Assembly (NCBI GenBank): GCA_963801045.1
Contig: CAWDDC010000001.1
Coordinates: forward strand, 62,001-126,000
Source: JACCWP01 sp963801045
Lineage (GTDB): Bacteria > Actinomycetota > Actinomycetes > Propionibacteriales > Nocardioidaceae
Direction of reading: 5' to 3'
DNA: 64,000 nt
Both the position numbers and the translations under genes were made by a program. Shown here piece by piece: positions 9,715 through 22,013 of this stretch (positions within the stretch are counted from its first letter, which is position 1; each line of letters begins with the position of its first letter). Under the pieces are notes generated by a model that did not search any database, was not told the origin of the DNA, and saw only the letters and a program-made list of their open reading frames with translations.

Positions 9715-9718
<4 letters not shown>
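8853..9718 (-). CDS. pyrK: Dihydroorotate dehydrogenase electron-transfer subunit
   Basis: Passes electrons from PyrD to NAD through FAD and a [2Fe-2S] cluster. The FAD-binding motif RRAFSVY, the NAD-site glycine-rich GGGYGSAPLF and the cluster ligands (CGVGVCMTC plus a later Cys in VRSCIEGPVF) are visible. The start is GTG 9716-9718, overlapping the carB stop as GTGA. One base is missing near 9410 (GPLGRPFALPKEQ after repair), giving 288 aa. Confidence 0.95.
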
Positions 9719-13104
<3,386 letters not shown>

Positions 13105-13105
<1 letters not shown>

Positions 13106-14241
13106 CAGGCCCGGCCTCCCATCAGCGCGACGAACCGGTCGAACAGGTAGGCAGAGTCGTGCGGGCCCGCCGCCGCCTCGGGGTGGTACTGCACGCTGAA
13201 GGCCGGCCCGTCGACCAGCGTCAGCCCCTCCACCACGTCGTCGTTGAGGCACACGTGGGTCACCCGGGCGGGACCGAACTCGGTGTCGACGTCGCGGTCG
13301 AGCGGGGCGTCGACCGCGAAGCCGTGGTTGTGCGCCGTCACCTCGACCTTGCCGGTGGTGCGGTCGACCACCGGCTGGTTGATGCCGCGGTGGCCGTACT
13401 TGAGCTTGTACGTCTCGAAGCCCAGCGCCCGGCCGAACATCTGGTTGCCGAAGCAGATGCCGAAGAACGGCACCCGCCGCCGCAGCACCTCCTGCAGCAG
13501 CCCGACCACGTGCGGGTTGGCGCTCGGGTCACCCGGGCCGTTGGAGAAGAACACCCCGTCGGCGCCGCGGGACTCGATCTCGTCGATCGTGGTGCTCGCC
13601 GGCAGCACGTGCGTCTCCACCCCGCGCTCGGCGAGCCGGTGCGGCGTCATCGACTTGATCCCGAGGTCGACGGCCGCCACGGTGAAGCGCTCGCTCGCCC
13701 TGGGCGGGCACCACGTAGCCCTCGGCGGTCGTCACCTCACCGGCCAGGTCGGCACCGGCCATCGCCGGGGCGGCGCGCACCGTCGCCAGCAACCCCTCGG
13801 CGTCGGTGGAGACCGACGAGATGCCCACCCGCATCGCCCCGCGCTCGCGCAGGTGCCGGGTGAGCGCGCGGGTGTCGACGCCGCTGATGCCCGACGACGC
13901 CCTGCGCCGCCAGCGCGTCGCCGAGCCCGCGGCGGGAGCGCCAGCTGCTCGGGCGCGGCGAGGGGTCGCGGACGACATAGCCGGCCACCCAGATCCGGCC
14001 GGACTCGTCGTCCTCGTCGTTGACGCCGGTGTTGCCCACGTGCGGCGCGGTCATCACCACCACCTGACGGCGGTACGACGGGTCGGTCAGCGTCTCCTGG
14101 TAGCCGGTCATGCCGGTCGAGAACACCGCCTCCCCGACGGTCTCGCCGACGGCGCCGAACGGCGCGGCCGCGGAACACCCGGCCGTCCTCCAGCACCAGC
14201 ACCGCGTCGTCCGACCCGGGCTGCTGAGTCGTCGTGCTCAC
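13105..14241 (-). CDS. carA: Carbamoyl-phosphate synthase small (glutaminase) subunit
   Basis: Class I glutamine amidotransferase that supplies ammonia to CarB. The nucleophile motif GICFGNQMFGRALGF, SNGPGDP and the C-terminal His-Glu pair (QYHPEAAAG) are present. The start is GTG 14239-14241 (VSTTTQQPGSDD), overlapping the pyrC stop as GTGA. Three single-base excesses, near 14160, 13891 and 13699, must be removed; repaired length is 377 aa, as expected. Confidence 0.95.
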
Positions 14242-15525
14242 ACCAGCTCCCCGTCGAGGACGGTCGGTCGGCCCCGCAGCACGGTCGCCACCACCCGGCC
14301 GGGCAGCTCGGTGCCGGCGTAGGGGGTGTTGCGGGACAGCGAGGCGCTCTCGGTCGGGTGCACCGTACGGCGGGCCGCGGGGTCGAGGAGCACCAGGTTG
14401 GCCGGCTCACCGACGGCGAGCGGGCGGCCGTGGCCCGGCCAGCCGGCCGATCCGTGCGGGCCGCGTCGACATCCGGTCGGCCACCCCGGCCCAGTCCAGC
14501 AGCCCGGTGTCGACCACGGCCTGCTGCACGACCGACAGCGCGGTCTCCAGCCCGAGCATGCCGAACGCCGCGGCGGCCCACTCGCACTCCTTGTCCTCGA
14601 CCGGGTGCGGTGCGTGGTCGGTCGCGACCGCGTCGATGGTGCCGTCGGCGAGGCCCTCGCGCAGCGCCTCCACGTCGGCCTTGGTGCGCAGCGGCGGGTT
14701 GACCTTGAACAGCGGGTCGTAGGACGCGGCCAGCTCGTCGGTGAGCAGCAGGTGGTGCGGGGTCACCTCGGCGGTGACGTCCCAGCCCTTCGACTTGGCC
14801 CAGCGGATGATCTCGACCGAGCCCGCGGTCGAGACGTGGCAGACGTGCAGCCGGGAGCCGACGTGCGCGGCGAGCAGCGCGTCGCGGGCGATGATCGCCT
14901 CCTCGGCGACCGCGGGCCAGCCGGCCAGGCCGAGCCGGCCGGACAGGTCGCCCTCGTTCATCTGCGCGCCCACGGTGAGGTGCGGCTCCTGGGCGTGCTG
15001 GGCGACGACCCCGTCGAACGCCTTGACGTACTCCAGCGACCGCCGCATCAGCACCGCGTCGGACACGCAGTGCCCGTCGTCGGAGAACACCCGCACCCGG
15101 GCGGCCGAGTCGGCCATCGCGCCCAGCTCGGCCAGCCGCTCGCCGGCCAGTCCGACCGAGACCGCGCCGACGGGGTGCACGTCGCAGTGCCCGGCCTCCG
15201 AGCCCAGCCGCCACACCTGCTCGACCACGCCGGCCGTGTCGGCGACCGGGTCGGTGTTGGCCATCGGGTGCACCGCGGTGAACCCGCCGAGCGCAGCCGC
15301 CCGGGTGCCGGTCTCGACCGTCTCGGCGTCCTCGCGTCCGGGCTCGCGCAGGTGCACGTGCAGGTCGACGAGGCCGGGCAGCGCCACCAGGCCGTCGGCG
15401 TCGACGACGGTGGCGCCGGCGGCGCCCAGCCCGGCGCCGACCTCCGCCACCCGTCCGTCCTGGAGCAGCAGGTCGGTCGGCTCGCCGCCGAGCACCCGGG
15501 CCCCTCGTACCAGCACATCGCTCAC
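14238..15525 (-). CDS. pyrC: Dihydroorotase
   Basis: Cyclises carbamoyl-aspartate to dihydroorotate; a zinc amidohydrolase. The metal-binding DLHVHLREPG, the GGFTAVHPMANTDP region and ATDHAPHPVEDKECEW are visible. The start is GTG 15523-15525, overlapping the pyrB stop as GTGA. One extra base near 14434 changes frame just before the C-terminal LAGHGRPLAVGEPANL; repaired length is 428 aa. Confidence 0.96.
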
Positions 15526-16478
15526 TGCACGTCCTCCTGGGTGTCGCTGTCGCCGCTGAGCAGCAGGTACAGCACCGCCATCCGTACGGCGACGCCGTTG
15601 GTCACTTGTTCGACGATGACCGAGCGTGCCGAGTCGGCCACCTCGGCACTGATCTCGACGCCGCGGTTCATCGGACCGGGATGCAGCACCAGCGCGTGGT
15701 CGGGCAGCAGCGCCATCCGCCGCGCGTCCATGCCGTAGCGGCGGCTGTACTCCCGCGCGCTCGGGAAGAAGCCGCCGTCGGCACCGCGTTCGCGCTGCAC
15801 CCGCAGCATCATCACCGCGTCGGCCTTGGCCAGCGCCGGGTCGAGGTCGTACGAGCACTCGACCGGCCACGAGTCGACGCCCACCGGCAGCAGCGTCGGC
15901 GGAGCCACCAGCGTGACCTCGGCGCCCAGGGTGCTCAGCAGCAGGGCGTTGGACCGGGCCACCCGGCTGTGCAGGACGTCGCCGACGATCGTGACCCGGC
16001 GGCCCTCGAGGTCGCCCGCGTCGTCGGCCAGGTGCCGACGCAGCGTGAACGCGTCCAGCAGCGCCTGGGTGGGGTGCTCGTGGGTGCCGTCACCGGCGTT
16101 GACGATCGAGCCGTCGATCCAGCCGGCACTGGCCAGCCGGTGCGGCGCGCCCGACGACGGGTGGCGCACCACGACGGCGTCGGCGCCCATGGCCTGCAGG
16201 GTGAGCGCGGTGTCCTTGAGGCTCTCGCCCTTGGAGACGCTCGACCCCTTGGCCGAGAAGTTGATGACGTCGGCCGACAGCCGCTTCGCCGCCGCCTCGA
16301 ACGAGATCCGGGTGCGGGTGGAGTCCTCGAAGAAGAGGTTGACGACGGTGCGCCCGCGCAGCGTCGGCAGCTTCTTGATCGGTCGGTCGGACAGCGCGAG
16401 CAGCTCGGCGGCGGTGTCCAGGACGCGGATCGCGTCGTCGCGGGTGAGGTCGGCCGAGCTCAGCAGGTGCCGCTTCAC
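15522..16478 (-). CDS. pyrB: Aspartate carbamoyltransferase catalytic chain
   Basis: Condenses carbamoyl phosphate with aspartate. 318 aa and intact. The carbamoyl-phosphate site FFEDSTRTRISFEAAAKRL and the HPTQALLD motif are present, as is HPGPMNRGVEI near the C-terminus. The GTG start overlaps the pyrR stop. No regulatory pyrI is present. Confidence 0.97.
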   Translation of the reverse strand: MKRHLLSSADLTRDDAIRVLDTAAELLALSDRPIKKLPTLRGRTVVNLFFEDSTRTRISFEAAAKRLSADVINFSAKGSSVSKGESLKDTALTLQAMGADAVVVRHPSSGAPHRLASAGWIDGSIVNAGDGTHEHPTQALLDAFTLRRHLADDAGDLEGRRVTIVGDVLHSRVARSNALLLSTLGAEVTLVAPPTLLPVGVDSWPVECSYDLDPALAKADAVMMLRVQRERGADGGFFPSAREYSRRYGMDARRMALLPDHALVLHPGPMNRGVEISAEVADSARSVIVEQVTNGVAVRMAVLYLLLSGDSDTQEDVQ

Positions 16479-17071
16479 CGCGCCCGCTCCCCGACCGTCT
16501 CGATGGACACCGCGTCGTGCCCGTCGACCTCCTGCACCTCGACCCGTACCTGCTCCACCAGCGAGGTCGGCAGGTTCTTGCCGACGAAGTCGGCGCGGAT
16601 CGGCAGCTCGCGGTGACCGCGGTCGACCAGCACGGCCAGGCGCACCGCGCGGGGCCGACCCAGGTCGTGCAGCGCGTCGAGGGCCGAGCGGATGGTGCGG
16701 CCGGAGAACAGCACGTCGTCGATCAGCACGACCGTCTTGTCCTCGATGCCGCCCGTCGGCAGCTCGGTGTGCTCCAGGGTGCGGGCCGGGCGCAGCCGCA
16801 GGTCGTCGCGGTACATCGTCACGTCCAGCGAGCCCACCGCGACCGGGGTCTGCTCGACCTCGCCGATGCGGGCGGCGATGCGCCGGGCCAGCGGTACGCC
16901 GCGGGTGGGGATTCCGAGCAGCACCAGGTCATCGCTGCCGCGGTTGCGCTCCAGGATCTCGTGCGCGATCCGGGCCAGCGCCCGTCCCATGTCGCGATCG
17001 TCCAGAACGACCCGGATCGGGTCGGTGCCCTGCGCGTCGGTGGTGGGCGTGCCTGCAGCGGCAGCGGCCAT
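16475..17071 (-). CDS. pyrR: Bifunctional pyr operon RNA-binding regulator / uracil phosphoribosyltransferase
   Basis: 198 aa and intact. A type I phosphoribosyltransferase fold with the PRPP loop VVLIDDVLFSGRTIRSALDA. It also has the segment typical of PyrR regulators, LGIPTRGVPLARRIA and SLDVTMYRDDL. It probably binds the leader of its own mRNA when UMP is abundant. A matching RNA element overlaps its ribosome-binding site. It is first in the pyrRBC-carAB-pyrKDF operon. Confidence 0.97.
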   Translation of the reverse strand: MAAAAAGTPTTDAQGTDPIRVVLDDRDMGRALARIAHEILERNRGSDDLVLLGIPTRGVPLARRIAARIGEVEQTPVAVGSLDVTMYRDDLRLRPARTLEHTELPTGGIEDKTVVLIDDVLFSGRTIRSALDALHDLGRPRAVRLAVLVDRGHRELPIRADFVGKNLPTSLVEQVRVEVQEVDGHDAVSIETVGERAR

Positions 17072-17078
17072 CGTCCGA

Positions 17079-17115
17079 CCTCCTTCCCCGCCTCACCGGA
17101 CGGATCGTTAAAGGA
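17079..17115 (-). promoter_or_regulatory. PyrR-binding RNA element overlapping the pyrR ribosome-binding site
   Basis: Read on the minus strand, the leader holds TCCGGTGAGGCGGGGAAG (17083-17100). It fits the PyrR-binding loop pattern known from Bacillus and actinobacterial pyr leaders (UCC, two variable bases, GAGG, then paired G's and AAG). The final AAG is part of AAGGAGG (17079-17085), the pyrR ribosome-binding site seven bases before the ATG. PyrR binding should therefore mask initiation, as established for mycobacterial PyrR. TTTAAC (17107-17112) just upstream matches the conserved 5' flank. No terminator hairpin is visible, which argues for translational rather than antitermination control. 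Confidence 0.75.
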
Positions 17116-17342
17116 TGTCGATCGCGGGAACGCTATCAGCCGGACCAGCCGGTTCCGTGCGCACCGCGCGGGCGTCCCGCACGCCGGACCACGGAACTCG
17201 ATGGCGCGGGAAGTCGTCCATACGGATGGCATTTGTGGAGAGTTCGCTGAGCGTGACTCTCCTCGCGGTACGATCAGCAGAGAGTTACCGATATGCACGC
17301 ATGCGGCCACGGTGCGTAATCACCAGCGATCGAGGAGGCGGG

Positions 17343-17987
17343 GTGGCGAACGACTACGCGAACGCACTCGGCGCGAGGTTGCGTTCCATTCGACAGCAGC
17401 AGGGGATGTCCCTGCAGGCTGTCGAGGAGAAGTCGCAGGGGCGCTGGAAGGCGGTCGTGATCGGCTCCTACGAGCGCGGCGACCGGGCCGTGACCGTGCA
17501 CAAGCTCTCCGAGCTCGCCAAGTTCTACGGCGTGCCCGTCGAGGAGCTGCTGCCCGGTGGCAACCAGGCCGCCCCGGCGGCGATGGAGCCGCCGAGCAAG
17601 CTGATCCTCGACCTCACGAACCTGCACAACCTGGACGAGCACGACGCGGCGCCGCTGGCCCGCTACGCGCAGTCCATCCAGTCCCAGCGCGGCGACTACA
17701 ACGGCCGGGTCCTGTCGATCCGGCAGGAGGACCTCCGCACCCTGGCGGTCATCTACGAGGAGCAGCCCAGCGTGCTCGCCGCACGACTCACCGCCTGGGG
17801 CGTGCTGCGCCCCGCGCCCAGCCGCGACGTGTCCGCCGCGGGACAGGCGGACGGCGCCGCGGCGGCGACGAGCGGGCCTGACCCGGTCACAGACCGACAG
17901 AAACGCCCGGTCCGACAGATTCCTGTCGAACCGGGCGTTTCGTCGTCGTGCCTCGTGACTGCGGGTCAGGCCTGCATCACTGGATGA
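17343..17987 (+). CDS. bldD: BldD-type developmental regulator (c-di-GMP-responsive), 3' end uncertain
   Basis: Global repressor family of actinobacterial development. The start is GTG 17343-17345 after GAGGAGG. The Xre-type helix-turn-helix lies at about residues 8-65, including EKSQGRWKAVVIGSYERGDR. The C-terminal domain has the c-di-GMP signature RGD (116-118), eight residues, then RQED (127-130), as required in Streptomyces BldD. As read, the frame continues through a strong terminator hairpin to 17987. That is about 50 residues longer than usual and overlaps the stop of the convergent transporter gene. A single missing base upstream would place a TGA at 17878-17880, just before the hairpin, so the real end is probably there. 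Confidence 0.9.
   Translation: MANDYANALGARLRSIRQQQGMSLQAVEEKSQGRWKAVVIGSYERGDRAVTVHKLSELAKFYGVPVEELLPGGNQAAPAAMEPPSKLILDLTNLHNLDEHDAAPLARYAQSIQSQRGDYNGRVLSIRQEDLRTLAVIYEEQPSVLAARLTAWGVLRPAPSRDVSAAGQADGAAAATSGPDPVTDRQKRPVRQIPVEPGVSSSCLVTAGQACITG
17901..17940. terminator. Bidirectional rho-independent terminator between bldD and the opuC-type operon
   Basis: AAACGCCCGG (17901-17910) pairs with CCGGGCGTTT (17931-17940), then T-A, one mismatch, and CGACAG (17913-17918) with CTGTCG (17923-17928) around a 4-nt loop. The A-run on one side and T-run on the other let it work in both directions, serving bldD from the left and the transporter operon (ending 17977) from the right. It is the clearest terminator in the window. 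Confidence 0.9.
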
Positions 17988-18942
17988 AGCCCTGCTCCTT
18001 GAGGTACTCGTTGGCCACGTCGGCCGGCGGGATGCCGTCCGAGCTCACCTTGGCGTTCAGCTCGGACATGACCTCGGTGGTCAGCGTCTCGGTCAGCGGC
18101 TCGAGCGTGTCGAGGATGGCCTCGCCGTCCGGGTTCTCCTCGCTGACGATCGGTGCGCCGTTGTACAGCGGGAAGAACGCCTTGTCGTCCTCCAGCGGGA
18201 TCAGGCCCAGCGTCGCGATCCGGCCGTCGGTCGTGAACACCTCACCGAAGGTGCACTCGCCCTGGTCGATCTGCTGGTAGATGACGCCGGTGCCGAGCTT
18301 GATGATGCTCGAGTCCGGGATCGTCATGTCGTAGGCCTGGACCATGCCCTTGATGCCGTCCGGCCGCTCGGCGAACTCGCTCTCGACGCAGACCGTCGAG
18401 TCCGGGTTCTCGTTCATGTACGTGGCCATGTCGGAGAGCGTGGCGAGGTCGTTCTCCTCCGCGAACTCCTCGGTCACGGCCATCGCGTAGGTGTTGTTGA
18501 ACGGTGCCGGCGTGCCCCAGATCAGCCCGTTCTGGGCGAGATCGTCCTTGGCGACCGCCTCGTACTGCTCCTGCGCGTCGGCGATCGGCTTGTCGTTGCC
18601 CAGGTAGGTGATCCAGCCCGTGCCGGTGTAGTCGTAGTAGACGTCGATGTCGCCGCCGATCAACGCCTTGCGGGTCGCCGTGCTGCCCTGGATGTTGGTG
18701 TCGTCGCTGACGTCCGCGCCCGACGCCTTGAGCATCTGCAGCGTCAGCTGGCCGAGCAGCAGCTGCTCGTCGAAGTCCTTGGAGCCCACGGAGACGCTGA
18801 CACCGTCCAGCGCTGACGAGTCGACACCCTCGCCGGCCTCGACGTCCGGGGTGTCGGTGCCTCCGTCGTCGGACAGTCCGCACGCGGACAGCAGCAACGG
18901 GGCGGCGAGTGCCGCGACCGCGATCGGGATGGTTCGTTTCAT
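17977..18942 (-). CDS. Osmoprotectant (glycine betaine/choline-type) ABC transporter substrate-binding lipoprotein
   Basis: 321 aa and intact. The signal peptide MKRTIPIAVAALAAPLLLSA ends at a lipobox Cys (LLSAC). The mature domain has SVGSKDFDEQLLLGQLTLQM and DVYYDYTGTGWITYLG, characteristic of OpuC/OsmX-type type II binding proteins. It is last in the permease-ATPase-permease-binding protein operon. The 81-bp gap before it may allow separate, higher expression. The exact ligand cannot be told from sequence alone. Confidence 0.9.
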   Translation of the reverse strand: MKRTIPIAVAALAAPLLLSACGLSDDGGTDTPDVEAGEGVDSSALDGVSVSVGSKDFDEQLLLGQLTLQMLKASGADVSDDTNIQGSTATRKALIGGDIDVYYDYTGTGWITYLGNDKPIADAQEQYEAVAKDDLAQNGLIWGTPAPFNNTYAMAVTEEFAEENDLATLSDMATYMNENPDSTVCVESEFAERPDGIKGMVQAYDMTIPDSSIIKLGTGVIYQQIDQGECTFGEVFTTDGRIATLGLIPLEDDKAFFPLYNGAPIVSEENPDGEAILDTLEPLTETLTTEVMSELNAKVSSDGIPPADVANEYLKEQGFIQ

Positions 18943-19023
18943 GTCTGTCCCCTTCTCAGGTGGTGCATCAGGTCTGGCTCCACGGACCAGGATTCGTGGA
19001 TGTGACGTGGATGCCGGAAGCAG

Positions 19024-19806
19024 TCATCGGATCCCCCGTGGCGTCAGTGCCCGTTGGGCCAGACCACCGAGCCAGTCGAGCAGCAGCGCCAGCACCGCGA
19101 TGAACAACCCACCGCAGACGAGCGCGGACGTACGGTCGAGCTTGATCGCCGGGAACACGATCTGGCCGAGGCCACCCGCGTTGAGGTCGGTGCCGAGAGG
19201 CACGACGGCCACCGCGAGGATCAGTGCCGTGCGGGCGCCGGCGGCGATGATCGGCACCGCCATCGGCAGTTCGACCCGGAGCAGGATGCCGGTGGACGAC
19301 ATGCCCATGCCGCGGGCCGCGTCGATGACACCGGGATCGACCTGTTGGATCCCCACGATGGTGTTGCGGAGCACCGGCAGGATGCTGAAGGCGGAGATGA
19401 TCAGCACCACCGGCCAGAAGCCGATCCAGAACGAGCCGATGATCGCGATCAGGCCGACGATCGGGGCGGCCTGTCCCACGTTGCCCAGGCCCAGCACCAG
19501 CGGCGACAACCAACGCAGCTGCTTGCGGGTCATGGCCACGCCGAGCGGCACGGCGACGAGCAGCACCAGCACCGTGATGGTGGCGGTGATCTGGATGTGC
19601 TGGAGGGTGTAGTCCCAGATGGTCGAGACCTCGACCAGCTGCCGCTCGATCTGGCCCATCTGGGCCTGCTCGAGGTAGGACAGCTCGAGGATGACGGCGA
19701 TCGCGCAGACCAGCGGGATGCCCAGGTCGCGCCAGGTCAGCACCCGCTCGCGACGGACGATGGGCGCCGTCGTCTGGTCGACCTCCGGCTTTACCAGGGT
19801 GCTCAC
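19024..19806 (-). CDS. Osmoprotectant ABC transporter permease (OpuCB/OpuCD-like)
   Basis: 260 aa and intact. Five to six predicted membrane segments (for example ATITVLVLLVAVPLGVAM and FWPVVLIISAFSILPVLRNT). The cytoplasmic EAA-type loop VDPGVIDAARGMGMSSTGIL contacts the ATPase. The start is GTG, overlapping the ATPase gene stop as GTGA. It has a longer N-terminus than its partner permease at 20858-21514. Confidence 0.92.
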   Translation of the reverse strand: MSTLVKPEVDQTTAPIVRRERVLTWRDLGIPLVCAIAVILELSYLEQAQMGQIERQLVEVSTIWDYTLQHIQITATITVLVLLVAVPLGVAMTRKQLRWLSPLVLGLGNVGQAAPIVGLIAIIGSFWIGFWPVVLIISAFSILPVLRNTIVGIQQVDPGVIDAARGMGMSSTGILLRVELPMAVPIIAAGARTALILAVAVVPLGTDLNAGGLGQIVFPAIKLDRTSALVCGGLFIAVLALLLDWLGGLAQRALTPRGIR

Positions 19807-20865
19807 GAACCCCCCTTTGCCCGCTGGGCTGCCTTGGCGTCGGCCTCGGCGCGCAGCTCGCGCACACGCACCAGCAGGTCCTCCAGCGTGACGGTGCCGA
19901 TCGCTGTTCCGTCGCGGTTGACGACGACGTCGTCACGCCCGTCGGCGATCATCGCGTCGAGCACGTCGTGCAATGTCGACGTCACCGGCAGCGGCTCCTC
20001 GGCGACGTGCAGCTCGCGTGCCGGGTGCAGGTCGAGGCTGTCGAGCCGCTCGAGCTGCAGCCGCTTGAGGGTGGCGCCCTGACCCACGAAGCCGGCCACG
20101 AAGTCGTCGGCCGGGCTGGTGAGGATCTCCTCCGGCCGGTCGTACTGCGCGATCCGCGAGCCCTTGGCCAGCACGGCGATCTTGTCGCCCATCTTCACGG
20201 CTTCGTCGAAGTCGTGCGTGACGAACACGATCGTCTTCTTCAGCTGCTTCTGCAGGTTGAGGAACTCGTCCTGCAGCTTGGTGCGGGTGATCGGGTCGAC
20301 GGCGCCGAACGGCTCGTCCATCAGCATGATCGGCGGGTCGGCGGCGAGGGCGCGGGCCACCCCGACGCGTTGCTGCTGGCCGCCGGACAGCTGCCGGGGG
20401 AACCGGTGCGCGAACTCCGAGGGCTCCAGGCCGACGACGTTGAGCATCTCGTCGACCCGGGCGTCGATCCGCTTCTTGTCCCACCCCAGCAGCTTGGGCA
20501 CCATGCCGGCGTTCTGCTGGATGGTGAGGTGCGGGAAGAGACCGATCTGCTGGATGACGTAGCCGATGGTGCGCCGCAGCTTGACGTCGTTGAGCTTGAG
20601 GACGTCCTCGCCGTCGATGGTGATCCGGCCCGAGGTCGGCTCGATCAGGCGGTTGATCATGCGCATCGTCGTGGTCTTGCCGCACCCGGACGGGTCCGAC
20701 CAGCATCACGATGTCGCCGGCAGCGACCTCCAACGTGATGTTGTCGACCGCCGCGCTGTCGGTGCCCGGATAGCGCTTGGTCACCCCGTCGAGCACGATG
20801 GGGACACCGCCGGCCTCGTGCGAGACCCCCTTGCCGCTGGCGGTGCTCGTCGTGGAGTCAGACAC
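19803..20865 (-). CDS. Osmoprotectant ABC transporter ATP-binding protein with CBS domain
   Basis: ATPase of the OpuCA/ProV type. Walker A GPSGCGKTT appears after removal of one extra base near 20691. The signature LSGGQQQRVGVARALA, Walker B PPIMLMDEPFGAVDP and H-loop FVTHDFDEA follow. The C-terminal about 90 residues (DVLDAMIADGRDDVVVNRDG, IGTVTLEDLL) form a CBS module, which in OpuA/OpuC relatives senses ionic strength or nucleotides. Repaired length is 353 aa. It overlaps the upstream permease gene by 8 bp. Confidence 0.93.
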
Positions 20866-21514
20866 GGATCCCCCTCGGGGTGGAGAAGCGACGGACCAGT
20901 ACGAAGGCGGCGTCGAGCACCAGCGCGATCGCAGCGACGAGCACGGTGGCGGCGATCGCCTGCTGCAGCTTGTTGGCGGAGCCGAGGTTCTGCAGCGAGT
21001 CGAACAGCAGCTCGCCGAGTCCCGGGACGCTGACGTAGGCGCCGATCGCGACGATGCCGACGATCAGCTGTGCCGAGACACGGACCCCGGTGAGGATCAC
21101 CGGCCAGGCCAGCGGCATCTCGATCCGGAGCAGGATGCGCAACCGCCCCATGCCGATGCCGCGTGCGGCATCCAGTGTCGGCTTGTCCACGCTGTTGAGC
21201 CCGACGATCGTGTTGCGGAGCACCGGCAGCAGGCCGTACATCGTGATCACCGGGAAGCCCACCGCGAGGCCGAGGCCGAACACGGGGACCAGCAGGCCGA
21301 ACAAGGCGATGCTGGGGATGGTGAACCCGATCGCCAGCAGCCCGATCGACGTCGCCGAGAGCAGCTTGCTGCGGTAGGTCAGCATCCCGAGCAGGATGCC
21401 GAGCACGGTGGCGAGCAGCAGCACGTACAACGACAGCAGCAGGTGCTGGATCGTCTTGGTGATCAGCTCGTCGCGAAAGGTCTCTACGTACTCCCAGAAC
21501 GGAAGCCCCGTCAC
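20858..21514 (-). CDS. Osmoprotectant ABC transporter permease (OpuCB-like)
   Basis: 218 aa and intact. About five membrane segments, with the ATPase-contact loop SVDKPTLDAARGIGMGRLRI matching the other permease, so the two form a heterodimer. It is first in the transporter operon. The 79 bp between it and the nusB stop must hold the promoter, but I could not recognise a convincing -10/-35 pair there. Confidence 0.92.
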   Translation of the reverse strand: MTGLPFWEYVETFRDELITKTIQHLLLSLYVLLLATVLGILLGMLTYRSKLLSATSIGLLAIGFTIPSIALFGLLVPVFGLGLAVGFPVITMYGLLPVLRNTIVGLNSVDKPTLDAARGIGMGRLRILLRIEMPLAWPVILTGVRVSAQLIVGIVAIGAYVSVPGLGELLFDSLQNLGSANKLQQAIAATVLVAAIALVLDAAFVLVRRFSTPRGIRV

Positions 21515-21593
21515 TGGTCCCCCTTCGTGGTCGACCCGCCAACTAGGCCGGACCTTAACCCACTGGCCACTCCAACGAGGGCGAACCGCCCGC

Positions 21594-22013
21594 TCAAGAG
21601 GCTACGGATGGGTTACGTTCTGCGAGTCGGGCGAGGATGCCGTTGACGAATCCGGCCGAATCGTCCGTCGAGAGCTGGTGCGCGAGCGCCACCGCCTCGC
21701 TGATCGCCACCTCGTCGGGCACGTCGTCGGCGTGCAGGATCTCGTACGCTCCGAGCCGCAGCAGGTTGCGGTCGACGGCGGGCATCCGGTCGAGCGTCCA
21801 GCCGACGGAGTAGGCAGCAAGCAGCCGGTCGATCGCCTCCTGGTGCTCGACGACACCCGCCACCAGCGCGACCGTGTAGGGGTTGAGCGGCGCACCCTCC
21901 GCGGCGCGGTCGTCGGTCCGCTCGCGCAAGGTGCCGTCCAGCGGCAGTCCGCGCAGCTCGGACTCGTACATGATGTCCAGCGCGCGCTTGCGGGCCTTCG
22001 TCCGTGCGCTCAC
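21594..22013 (-). CDS. nusB: Transcription antitermination factor NusB
   Basis: 139 aa and intact. An all-helical RNA-binding protein that acts with NusE on rRNA boxA. The N-terminus SARTKARKRALDIMYESELR and the C-terminal VAISEAVALAHQLSTDDSAG with FVNGILARL are diagnostic. The start overlaps the efp stop by 4 bp; the efp-nusB pair is conserved in actinobacteria. Confidence 0.96.
   Translation of the reverse strand: MSARTKARKRALDIMYESELRGLPLDGTLRERTDDRAAEGAPLNPYTVALVAGVVEHQEAIDRLLAAYSVGWTLDRMPAVDRNLLRLGAYEILHADDVPDEVAISEAVALAHQLSTDDSAGFVNGILARLAERNPSVAS

Noticed and set aside
17225..17335. A BldD-box palindrome for autoregulation upstream of bldD
   Set aside because: I looked for the TNAC...GTNA-type inverted repeat and found only weak half-matches, not enough to call a site.
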